A stretch of 64,000 nt of DNA. Source: Clostridia bacterium. Its GTDB lineage: Bacteria; Bacillota; Clostridia; Christensenellales; SZUA-584. The translations under genes were made by a program, and so were the position numbers. How positions within the stretch are numbered: position 1 is the stretch's first letter; each line of letters opens with the position of its first letter. The stretch covers positions 1-64,000 of the forward strand of contig QKIQ01000083.1 of NCBI GenBank assembly GCA_003249555.1, read 5' to 3'. Of the stretch, positions 1-8,998 are shown piece by piece. The notes beneath the pieces were generated by a model. That model was not told the DNA's origin. It worked only from the letters and a program-made list of their open reading frames with translations, and did no database searches.

Positions 1-715
1 CATCTACCATCACCTTGCCCCGATATGGTCTGCATATATGGCAAATGGCTTTGAGCATCGTGGACTTGCCGGTACCGTTACCGCCCATCACGGCGTACAA
101 ACAGCCTCGCGGCACCTCAAGGCTCACCCCTTTTAACACATCGGAAAGCTCTTTGCTGACCAGCACCGGCCCTTTATCTTCTTCGGTGGGAGCCGCAAGA
201 CGGGCTTTTGCGTTGTAAAGCGCCGTGTACGCGGTATCAACTTTTGTTTGTGTGGCGTTTTCATCCGCACTGACAGCCTGTGCTTCCTTTAAAGCGCTTT
301 GGAAGTTCTCCCAGGATTCGTCGCTGTAAACGCCCTTGGAGACACCCTTTGATTCTGCAATCAACGCGTTCAACGCCGTTTTATCGATGTCTCGCACCAA
401 TGCCGATACGGCTGTGTTCAGTGCCGAAATTGCGCCAAGGTATTCGTCATTCACCGAACCGACGTTGTCCCTGACGGATTTCGCGCCGTTCATCGCCGCA
501 TTGAATGCCGCCCAGCTGTCGTTTGTGTAGCTTGGCTCATCGAGGCCGCTCACCGAAGTGATCAGCGCATTCAAAATTGTTTTTACGGATTCGCCCGCGG
601 GCTTTGCGACCAGACTTCCCATCGCGCCGTTGAGCATCGTTTTCATTTCGTTGATTTGCGTGATGTCTGTATCATAGCATCCGGCAACCAACTCCGCGAT
701 CTTGATACGATCCTG
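1..715 (-). pseudogene. 5'-truncated ABC transporter ATPase preceded by two FIVAR-like repeats; runs off the left edge
   Basis: Hand translation of the minus frame is open from 715 to 1, after TAG at 716-718. It reads ...ILNALITSVSGLDEPSYTNDSWAAFNAAMNGAKSV... and ...LNALIAESKGVSKGVYSDESWENFQSALKEAQAV... (FIVAR-like), then GCLYAVMGGNGTGKSTMLKAICHICRPYRGKVMVD (Walker A). No convincing RBS/start found. Not in the ORF track because it is open at the edge. Confidence 0.6.
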
Positions 716-1083
716 CTAAAATCCTCTTCTATGATTTGATTAATATGATTTGCTTGTTTATTGTTTATTGCACATAGAAAATGGACAATCGATACCATCA
801 TGAAAGCTTTTTTATCAAAACACATTTCGAAAGTTGTTCGTAGAAAATGATAAATTATTTATGCCAAAAGTGATACGAATGTATAGCTGCCGCCCTATTT
901 TTCCCAACAGATACATGTATCTTAAATACTGCCGCTGAAAACGTGTCAGCGGTGTTTGCCTCTTGCTCATATTCCCCGACTTTAACCGATACCGTTTCGC
1001 CATTGAAAATACTGTAAACAAAAGGATGCATATATCTAATGCACCCCTTTTTTCAAATATTAAACACCTGCTATTACGTCATT

Positions 1084-1671
1084 TTATCTCTTGCCCATAC
1101 TGTAGCGTTTTTTGTTTTCCAAGTACTCCTGCACATGGCGCAAACATTCACCGAAACGCTGAAAATGAACAACTTCGCGTTCCCTTAAGAATTTCAACGG
1201 CTCAATGACGTCAGGATCGTTCGCCAAATTCATTAAATATTCGTATGTTGAACGCGCCTTCTGTTCTGCTGCCATATTCTCATAAAGGTCTGTTCTTGGA
1301 TCGCCTTTGGATTGCAGATAAGCCGCGGTAAACGGAACACCCGCCGCATTGGCCGGATAAACCGCCTTATCATGATCTGCATAATACGCGGACATACCGC
1401 TCTCCTCGATTTCCTTCATGCTTGCGTTTTGCGTCAACTGCCTGACCATCGTCCCAATCATTTCTAAATGAGCGAGTTCTTCTGTGCCTATATCATTAAG
1501 CGTTGCCTTGGCCTCCGGCGTTATCATAGAAAACCGTTGGCTTAAATAACGCAATGCCGCACCTAATTCGCCGTCAGGCCCGCCGTATTGTGTGAGAATC
1601 ACCTTTGCCATCCTTGGGTCAGGCTTTTTTATCTTAACCGGATATTCCAGCTTTTTATCATACACCCACAT
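1084..1671 (-). CDS. cotJC: Spore coat protein CotJC (manganese catalase family)
   Basis: Translation MWVYDKKLEYPVKIKKPDPRMAKVILTQYGGPDGELGAALRYLSQRF... is typical of CotJC; follows cotJB. Confidence 0.93.
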   Translation of the reverse strand: MWVYDKKLEYPVKIKKPDPRMAKVILTQYGGPDGELGAALRYLSQRFSMITPEAKATLNDIGTEELAHLEMIGTMVRQLTQNASMKEIEESGMSAYYADHDKAVYPANAAGVPFTAAYLQSKGDPRTDLYENMAAEQKARSTYEYLMNLANDPDVIEPLKFLREREVVHFQRFGECLRHVQEYLENKKRYSMGKR

Positions 1672-1988
1672 TATCTATCATCTCCCGCCAATTCAAAATT
1701 AAATTTATACTGCCATGGCCACGGATTCTCTATCCATTGCCATGGATATTTGCTTGTGGTGCTGCCGGCCATCAGCATACCATACTGCTCCTGGTATGCT
1801 TGGCGCAGCGCATTGGCTTCTTTAACTACGGCGTTGTATTTCATTATCGCATCTTTGTCATTGGGATGCGTATTCAGATATAAATGCAGATCAACGGCAT
1901 AGAAATCAAGCGCGGTGAGTTTCTTCAACATTTCGTCTCTACTCATATCTGTCATCTCCCCATCCTTCTTTATCCCAGCCATAGCCAT
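1671..1988 (-). CDS. cotJB: Spore coat protein CotJB
   Basis: MLKKLTALDFYAVDLHLYLNTHPND...YPWQWIENPWPWQ; between cotJA and cotJC. True start is probably the internal Met at 'MSRDEML'. Confidence 0.9.
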   Translation of the reverse strand: MAMAGIKKDGEMTDMSRDEMLKKLTALDFYAVDLHLYLNTHPNDKDAIMKYNAVVKEANALRQAYQEQYGMLMAGSTTSKYPWQWIENPWPWQYKFNFELAGDDR

Positions 1989-2160
1989 TCACAAGCGGTG
2001 GGAATATTGTTCCTTTCCTCAAGGATTCCAGAGGCATAAACGTTTCGCACATATGTTGAATCGGAACATAAGCGTGTGCCAGCTTTACGTCTTTAATCAC
2101 AGTTTCCTGCGGTATACAGCCAGCTTGCATATACATTTCAGACTGATTATCAACAATCAT
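1939..2160 (-). CDS. cotJA: Spore coat associated protein CotJA
   Basis: ...KLAHAYVPIQHMCETFMPLESLRKGTIFPPL; start set at ATG 2160 because AAGGGG lies just upstream. Confidence 0.85.
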   Translation of the reverse strand: MIVDNQSEMYMQAGCIPQETVIKDVKLAHAYVPIQHMCETFMPLESLRKGTIFPPLVNGYGWDKEGWGDDRYE

Positions 2161-2207
2161 ACTCGATCCCCTTTCCATGAACTTAAAAGCCATATTTGGC
2201 TTAGTAT

Positions 2208-2234
2208 TATAGTATGTATATCCATGAATTGTGT
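2208..2234 (-). promoter_or_regulatory. Candidate sporulation sigma-K/sigma-E promoter of cotJABC
   Basis: Minus strand AC-N16-CATACTATA matches AC-N16/17-CATANNNTA; about 48 bp upstream of the cotJA start. Confidence 0.5.
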
Positions 2235-2345
2235 GCGGTCATTGATTCCAAGCATTAAGGCAGCGTTCACAACCTGTGGTTTAGAGTTTCTAAATGACAA
2301 AGTAAAACCAATAAACCGACGGAAGGCTAAATTTTTAGTCAAACA

Positions 2346-2384
2346 AACAATTCACAAAATGTTTGTTTTTTTGTGAATTGTTTT
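2346..2384. repeat. 15-bp perfect inverted repeat (AAACAATTCACAAAA / TTTTGTGAATTGTTT, 9-nt spacer) between cotJ and apbE
   Basis: Read directly; arms 2346-2360 and 2370-2384. Confidence 0.85.
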
Positions 2385-2448
2385 GTAGCAAGAATAACTT
2401 ATAATCTTATAAAGAAAAGAAAACTCAGGCGTATCAAAAGGAGATGAT

Positions 2449-3420
2449 ATGAATACACTTCCATCTTATAATAAAACGTTCAGAGCTCTGGGGACTATTA
2501 ACTCAATATTTATCCCACGCTGCCATGATATTAAGGCTGTATTAGAAGCCGCTCGCAGGGTAGAGGCGATTGATGATCACTTCTCTGCATTTAAACAAAG
2601 CAGCGATGTTTCGTTGATTAACAGCAACGCCGGAAAACGCTATGTGAAAGTTCATGCTGATACCATAGGCATACTCAAAAGGGCCGTGGAACTGTCCGAA
2701 GAAACAGACGGTGCATTTGATGTGACAACGAGAGCGCTTGTTGATCTTTGGGATAGAGCAAAGAAGCAAAAAATGATACCCGATAAAAATGACATAGAAA
2801 AGGCTTGTCAGTTAGTCGGCTATCAGAAATTATTATTAGATGAAGAGAATTTCCGCGTCATGTTGAGACAAAAAAACCAGCAAATCTGCTTAGGCGGAAT
2901 CGCGAAAGGTTATGCCGCGGACGAAGTTAAAAGAATATTGTTTGAACATGACATTTCTAATGCGTTAATTAACTTGGGAGGCAATATTTTCACTATGGGT
3001 GAGCAACAAACACAAAAGCCTTGGATAATCGGTATACAGGACCCTACCAAAATTACAGGCGCTTTTCTCGGCACCCTTGAAATGAACAATGAAACAGCTG
3101 TCACATCGGGTTCTAATGAGCGGTTTTTTATTAAAAACGGCAGACTGTATCATCATATACTTGACCCAAGAACAGGCATTCCCTCCTCTTGTGGTCTGCT
3201 CAGCGTTACGCTGGTTGGCGAATGCTCTATGGTAATGGATGCTCTCGCCACCGCCATATTTGTTCTCGGTATGAAAAAAGGTTTGCCACTTCTAAAAAGA
3301 TATCATGCACATGCCATTTTCATAGGTACCGATGGAAAAATCTTTTTGACAAAAGGGCTTCATCAAAGGTTCAAAATGGCAGATCAGATCGATTTTATTC
3401 ATTCAAATACAGCCGTTTGA
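2449..3420 (+). CDS. apbE: FAD:protein FMN transferase (ApbE family)
   Basis: ...GGIAKGYAADEVKRILFEHDISNALINLGGNIFTMG...NGRLYHHILDPRTGIPSS are ApbE hallmarks; RBS AAGGAGATG. Confidence 0.92.
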   Translation: MNTLPSYNKTFRALGTINSIFIPRCHDIKAVLEAARRVEAIDDHFSAFKQSSDVSLINSNAGKRYVKVHADTIGILKRAVELSEETDGAFDVTTRALVDLWDRAKKQKMIPDKNDIEKACQLVGYQKLLLDEENFRVMLRQKNQQICLGGIAKGYAADEVKRILFEHDISNALINLGGNIFTMGEQQTQKPWIIGIQDPTKITGAFLGTLEMNNETAVTSGSNERFFIKNGRLYHHILDPRTGIPSSCGLLSVTLVGECSMVMDALATAIFVLGMKKGLPLLKRYHAHAIFIGTDGKIFLTKGLHQRFKMADQIDFIHSNTAV

Positions 3421-3476
3421 GATAGAAATATATTTCGAAAGAAAACTATGCATCAGCATATTAAAAGGTGTTAGAT

Positions 3477-5084
3477 ATGAAAAACAAAAAAATACAATTG
3501 GGAAGCGTTATCCGAAGAGCTATACAGCTGATATCCTTTTTCCTTTTTCCTGGATTATTCATCAGTGTCTTTTCAAGTCTCAAGGCCATCTATATATCAA
3601 TTATTAGTGGCAACTTTAACTTTCATGATTTTCTTCCTCAGATTATGACCGTCGCTGCCGTCATTCCACTTACCATTTTACTCGGTCGATTCTTCTGCGG
3701 ATATCTGTGCGCGTTTGGCTCAATGCAGGATTTGTTTGCTTTTATATCGAAAAAATTGATAAGAAAAAAATTGGCAATCAGCGAAAAGGCTGATAAAGTA
3801 CTCAAACTCTTCAAATATGTCCTTTTACTTTTTATTGTTGTTTTTATTTGGACGCTTGGAACTGTGAGCTTTGAAAACAGTTTTAATCCCTGGAACATAT
3901 TTGGCATATATTCTTCTCTCTCTGGCTGGTCAGATTTATCTTTGCTTATATCTACAGGATTCGTCTTGCTTGTGCTCATTATGATTGGATCGTTGTTTAT
4001 TGAACGCATGTTCTGCAGATACTTATGTCCACTTGGCGCAATATTCGTTATCTTGTCAAAGCTACGCTTAATACGCATAAAAAGAACGTCAAATAGCTGT
4101 AAGTCATGCCGCATCTGCACAAAAAGTTGCCCCATGGGTATCCCTCTATATCAATATGAAACAATCAATTCAGGTGAATGTATTGACTGTTTTGAATGTA
4201 CAGGTAACTGCCCAAAGAGCAATCTAAATGTCAGTTTTGCGCGATCGGAAATCAATCCTGTTGCTGCCGGTTTAATCACAACGGCGGCAATGGTGGGCAT
4301 ATACTATGTGGGCAATATTATATCGAGCAACACAATCAGCTCTTTACAAGATGGCGTAACGATTCCGCTTTCAAGCAGCGATCCTTATGTGCAAGGCCAA
4401 TATACCGACGGCACTTATACGGGCGACGCACAAGGCTACAGAGGCACAACAAAAGTACAAGTCACTGTCGAAAACGGCTTCATTTCCATGATTGAAGTGA
4501 TATCTACCGACGATGATTTTGAGTTCTTTAATCTTTGCAAGAGCCCTGTGGTGACGGATATACTGGAAAGCCAATCAGTCGATGTTTCGGCCGTAACAGG
4601 AGCCACCTACAGTAGTCAAGCCATCATGGATGCTGTCGCAGATGCTCTGGATATACCGAATGGTGTTATCACGGTTCAGGAAACAGCCCCTGCTGAAGAT
4701 ACTGCAACTTCAAATGATGCTGCATTGCCGTCTGCCCCGGGTGATGAAGAAACGGCCCCCTACACTGATGGGGTATTTACCGGCACCGGCACGGGATACA
4801 AAGGAGAGACCCATGTATCGGTAACCGTCTCCCAAGGCAATATTACGGCAATCGATGTTTTATCATACGAAGATGACCGGCCGTTTTTTGAACAGGCAAG
4901 CCCTTCTGTGATAGAAGATATTATCAGCTCTCAATCCGTGGAAGTAGATGCTGTCTCGGGTGCCACATTTTCCTGCAACGGAATCATGGAAGCTGTGGCA
5001 AACGCTTTAAACGTCGATTTTACCAACCCAAACAGCACGCTGCAAGAAGGCGGCCATGGCCAGCACGGGCGGAAGTGGGATTAA
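3477..5084 (+). CDS. NapH/NosR-like membrane 4Fe-4S protein with two C-terminal FMN-binding domains
   Basis: Multiple TM segments, CKSCRICTKSCP...CIDCFECTGNCP ferredoxin motifs, and two FMN_bind motifs (SAVTGATYSS, DAVSGATFSC). Start moved to ATG 3477. Confidence 0.85.
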   Translation: MKNKKIQLGSVIRRAIQLISFFLFPGLFISVFSSLKAIYISIISGNFNFHDFLPQIMTVAAVIPLTILLGRFFCGYLCAFGSMQDLFAFISKKLIRKKLAISEKADKVLKLFKYVLLLFIVVFIWTLGTVSFENSFNPWNIFGIYSSLSGWSDLSLLISTGFVLLVLIMIGSLFIERMFCRYLCPLGAIFVILSKLRLIRIKRTSNSCKSCRICTKSCPMGIPLYQYETINSGECIDCFECTGNCPKSNLNVSFARSEINPVAAGLITTAAMVGIYYVGNIISSNTISSLQDGVTIPLSSSDPYVQGQYTDGTYTGDAQGYRGTTKVQVTVENGFISMIEVISTDDDFEFFNLCKSPVVTDILESQSVDVSAVTGATYSSQAIMDAVADALDIPNGVITVQETAPAEDTATSNDAALPSAPGDEETAPYTDGVFTGTGTGYKGETHVSVTVSQGNITAIDVLSYEDDRPFFEQASPSVIEDIISSQSVEVDAVSGATFSCNGIMEAVANALNVDFTNPNSTLQEGGHGQHGRKWD

Positions 5085-5097
5085 GCCATATTCCCCG

Positions 5098-5751
5098 TTA
5101 TCCGCCCAGCGTCACATCCTGCAGTTGATACCAATGCAGCGCTTCATAAAGATGCTCAATCCTAAAGTCGGGCCATAAGTTGTCTATGACATATAAGTCT
5201 GCGTAAATTGACTGTATTGGCAGGAAGCCGCTTAGCCGTTGCCTGCCTCCCCATCTAATAATTAAGTCTATCCTTGAAATATCAGCGGATGCAATCCTTT
5301 TGCTGAAGCTACGCTTTCTTTCATTGTTTGAACGCGACTGGCTCAAATCCCAATCCCAACCGTAGTTGACGAGAAAGTTGACGTTCATAAGGCCTTTGCC
5401 GATCATCACTCTTTTTGTGTACGGCAGCAGTTCCCTTGGGAACAACGGCGAATTGGTATTGCCCACGATTAGCAGATTGGCGTCGTGTTTGGATAAGTTC
5501 ATTACAGCATCCACACACGCTTTTTGAAACGCGCGCGTCTGAACGGAAGGCCGCTTGGTGTTATCTACTGTAAAGCCGTAAAATGTCAACTCCTCAACGC
5601 CAAGCTCAACACAGGCTTTATAAAGCTCAAAGCCCGGCTCAATTCCGTAGCTGTAACCATCCTCCTTGTTCATGCCATGGTTTTGTGCCCATCTACGGTT
5701 TCCGTCAGGTATAATCCCAATATGTCGAGGCAATCTTTGGAACATTGGCAT
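5098..5751 (-). CDS. Divergent undecaprenyl diphosphate synthase (cis-prenyltransferase) family protein
   Basis: IGIIPDGNRRWAQ near the N-terminus and LIIRWGGRQRLSGFLPIQSIYADLYVIDNLWPDF near the C-terminus. Confidence 0.82.
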   Translation of the reverse strand: MPMFQRLPRHIGIIPDGNRRWAQNHGMNKEDGYSYGIEPGFELYKACVELGVEELTFYGFTVDNTKRPSVQTRAFQKACVDAVMNLSKHDANLLIVGNTNSPLFPRELLPYTKRVMIGKGLMNVNFLVNYGWDWDLSQSRSNNERKRSFSKRIASADISRIDLIIRWGGRQRLSGFLPIQSIYADLYVIDNLWPDFRIEHLYEALHWYQLQDVTLGG

Positions 5752-5984
5752 ATATGCGTCCCCTTTCTCGAATTTATTTTTATCATGCGAATAATACCGT
5801 GCGTTTATTCAAACGCATTCAAACTGTTAGAAATTCAAGACGGTGACATTCTTTGAATCCAGACAGATATAACCGGTCGTGATAAAAATGGGCGCATACA
5901 CTTCAGCCGTAAGGACATGCATAAACCTATAAGATTACGGAAAACTACTTTTGGGATACGCTAGGCATTGAAAGGAGATACAAT

Positions 5985-6686
5985 TTGCCGTCATTTCTTG
6001 ACATATCTCTTGAACTAATCTTTGGCTTTATCGCGTTGCTTATTGCCGTGAAAATCATAGGCAGACGACATGTTCAGCAGGTCACCCCTTTTGATTTTAT
6101 ATCCGCCATCGTGATGGGTGAGCTGCTCGGAAACGCCATCTATGATGATACATCGATTTTTTTTGTGATTTACGCCATTGCTCTTTGGGCACTTCTGTTA
6201 TATACAATAGAAAAGCTAACGCAAAAGTCACATAAGTTTCGAAATGTGATAGAAGGATCTCCGATATTAATCATAAAAAAAGGCATGATAGAATTTCAAG
6301 TACTTAAAAATGAAAAGCTTGATTTCACAGAGCTGCTGAGCCTTTTGCGCAACAAGGGCATCTTTTCAGTAAGAGAGGTAGAATACGCCATCATGGAACC
6401 AAGCGGCATCATCACGGTCATTAAGAAAGCGCCTTACGACAGCGTCAATAAAAGCGACCTTGATATACAGTCAGCGCCGTCATCCATCAATTTGCCCGTT
6501 GTTCTCGATGGTAAAATAGACTTTAACAACTTAAAAGTGCTCGGTTTCGATGAGCAATGGCTGATTAATCAGTTGCTCGGCCAAAATATTACGGGGGTAA
6601 CAAGCGTCATGTACGCGGAATGGAACACTTTAGAGGGGCTCTATGTTCAACAGAAAAATGATCCGATACCGCATGATGCAAAATAG
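5985..6686 (+). CDS. YetF/DUF421 family membrane protein
   Basis: KIIGRRHVQQVTPFDFISAIVMGELLGNAIYDD...; TTG start after AAAGGAGA. Confidence 0.8.
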   Translation: MPSFLDISLELIFGFIALLIAVKIIGRRHVQQVTPFDFISAIVMGELLGNAIYDDTSIFFVIYAIALWALLLYTIEKLTQKSHKFRNVIEGSPILIIKKGMIEFQVLKNEKLDFTELLSLLRNKGIFSVREVEYAIMEPSGIITVIKKAPYDSVNKSDLDIQSAPSSINLPVVLDGKIDFNNLKVLGFDEQWLINQLLGQNITGVTSVMYAEWNTLEGLYVQQKNDPIPHDAK

Positions 6687-6739
6687 CGGGAGAAAAAAAG
6701 GGGCGACAGTTTGAACTGCACCCCTCGCAAGCCGATTTC

Positions 6740-8821
6740 TTATTCTTCTTCCGCATCTTTCTTCGCGTTTGCGATAACCTTGTCAGCCAGGTTGCCCGGC
6801 AGTTCATCATAACGTTCAAACGTCATTTTAAAAGAACCGCGTGCCTGTGTCATTGAGCGCAGGTCTGTGGCATATTTAAATACCTCAGCCAGCGGCACTT
6901 CAGCGACAACTTCCTGATTACCACCCGTCACCGGGTTCATACCGAGTATGCGGCCTCGGCGTCTATTAATATCACCGATGATGTCGCCCATGAACTCATC
7001 AGGAATGGTGACAACCAGCTTATATATGGGTTCAAGAAGAACTGGGGTTGCTTCAGCGCAGCCTTTTTTATAAGCAAGGCTGGCCGCAACTTTGAACGCC
7101 ATTTCAGATGAGTCGACCGGATGGTAAGAGCCGTCATACAGCGTCGCACGGATGTTGACCATCGGATAACCCGCAAGCACACCGCGAACAAGACTTTCTC
7201 TTAAACCCTTTTCAACAGCAGGTATGTAATTTCGGGGCACCACACCGCCGACAATTTTATCCACAAACTCAAAACCTTCGGCAGAATCAAACAGCGGCTC
7301 GAATTCAATCCACACGTCACCAAACTGTCCATGACCGCCCGACTGCTTTTTGTGGCGTCCCTGCGCCTTAACCTTCTTTTTAATCGTTTCGCGGTAAGGA
7401 ATCTGAGGATCGGTTAGCTGTGCTTCCACACCGAATTTATTGTGAAGCTTCTTGCATATCACTTCAAGGTGCAGCTCACCAAGGCCGCTAACAAGCGTAT
7501 CCGGCGTGTCCGTCTGTTTAACGACCTTAAATGTCGGGTCTTCCTCTTCAAGCCTATGCAAACCTGCAAACACTTTTTCTTCGTCGCCCTGTTTCTTCGC
7601 GCTGACCGCGAGGGAAATGCACGGCTCCGGAAACACAATGTCGGGGAACACAACGGTGTTTGCCTCGTCGCAAAGCGTATTGCCTGTGTCTGTATGCTGG
7701 AGTTTTGCCAACGCGCCGATATCGCCTGCCGCCAGCTTCTCCACGCTAATCTGCTTCTTGCCTTGCATCACATAAATCTGACCGTATTTCTCAGATTTAC
7801 CTGTGTTTCCGTTCTTTAAGGCATGTCCGGTTGAAAGCTCGCCGCCTAAAACCTTAAATACCGAAAGCTTACCGACAAACGGATCCGCTACGGTTTTATA
7901 AATCTGCGCAGCAAACGGCTGTTTGGAATCCGCAGTATATGTTACTTCTTCATCCTTGTCATTCTTGCCCTTGATGCTGATGGCCTTATCTGGCGAAGGC
8001 ATAAATGCCACGAGATTATCCATTAGCAGTGATATGCCAAGGTTCGGCGCAGCCGCCCCTAAGAATACCGGCACCACATCGCCTGCCTCAATACCCACTT
8101 TGAGACCCTTTATTATATCGTCTTTGGAAAGCTCTTCGCCTTCAAAGAACTTCTCCATGAGTGTTTCGTCATTTTCTGCCGCGTTTTCAATAATCGCTTC
8201 TCTAATCTCGCTGGCTTTATCCTTTAAATCTGCCGGCACATCCACGGGTTTAACTTTCTTGCCGTCAAACTCGTAAGCCTTCATATCGATGACGTCTAAG
8301 ACACCCTTGAAACCAAGCCCCTGCCCAATCGGCAGCTGCATCACTGTGATGCGCGTGCCATACTTTTCTTTTAGGCTATCTAACGTTTTATCAAAATCAG
8401 CGTTTTCCTTATCCATCTGATTAACGAAGAATGCTTTTGATATCCCTGCATCTGCAGAGGCATCCCATGCTTTCTCGGCCCCCACCGAAAGGCCCGAAAG
8501 ACCGCTGACAAGAATCAGCGCACTGTCCGCCAGATAGTATCCTGAAGTGGCATCGCCAATAAAATCGAAATATCCCGGCGTATCGATGATATTGATCTTC
8601 GTTGCGTTCCATTCCACGGGCGCGATAGCAGAGCTTATCGAGATGTGACGTTTTGTTTCCTCAGGATCAAAGTCCATCACCGTATTGCCATCTTCTGATT
8701 TGCCCTGTCTGTCAATTGCACCGCTGTTAAAAAGCATCGCTTCGGCTAAAGTGGTTTTCCCTTCGCCGCCATGCCCCACAATAGTGACGTTTCTAATGTC
8801 GCCCGTACCGTAAAATTTCAT
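6740..8821 (-). CDS. Elongation factor G-like translational GTPase (EF-G paralogue)
   Basis: 693 aa with TIVGHGGEGKTTLAEAML P-loop, IDTPGYFDF, NQMDKENADF, and EF-G domain IV/V sequence. Confidence 0.88.
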   Translation of the reverse strand: MKFYGTGDIRNVTIVGHGGEGKTTLAEAMLFNSGAIDRQGKSEDGNTVMDFDPEETKRHISISSAIAPVEWNATKINIIDTPGYFDFIGDATSGYYLADSALILVSGLSGLSVGAEKAWDASADAGISKAFFVNQMDKENADFDKTLDSLKEKYGTRITVMQLPIGQGLGFKGVLDVIDMKAYEFDGKKVKPVDVPADLKDKASEIREAIIENAAENDETLMEKFFEGEELSKDDIIKGLKVGIEAGDVVPVFLGAAAPNLGISLLMDNLVAFMPSPDKAISIKGKNDKDEEVTYTADSKQPFAAQIYKTVADPFVGKLSVFKVLGGELSTGHALKNGNTGKSEKYGQIYVMQGKKQISVEKLAAGDIGALAKLQHTDTGNTLCDEANTVVFPDIVFPEPCISLAVSAKKQGDEEKVFAGLHRLEEEDPTFKVVKQTDTPDTLVSGLGELHLEVICKKLHNKFGVEAQLTDPQIPYRETIKKKVKAQGRHKKQSGGHGQFGDVWIEFEPLFDSAEGFEFVDKIVGGVVPRNYIPAVEKGLRESLVRGVLAGYPMVNIRATLYDGSYHPVDSSEMAFKVAASLAYKKGCAEATPVLLEPIYKLVVTIPDEFMGDIIGDINRRRGRILGMNPVTGGNQEVVAEVPLAEVFKYATDLRSMTQARGSFKMTFERYDELPGNLADKVIANAKKDAEEE

Positions 8822-8917
8822 ATATATCCTCCAACTTTTCGCCGCTGGTATTACTTTTTGCCATACCAGCCTTAATCATGTTTAACATTCATTCTATCAG
8901 AAATATTTACAAAAATA

Positions 8918-8954
8918 AATACGAATTTTTGTTTCTGCTCTGGAAATTCGTATT
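8918..8954. repeat. 11-bp perfect inverted repeat (AATACGAATTT / AAATTCGTATT) in a divergent promoter region
   Basis: Arms 8918-8928 and 8944-8954. Confidence 0.8.
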
Positions 8955-8998
8955 GAACTATGTAATAATAGCGTCAATAAAAGAATGAGGAGAATATA

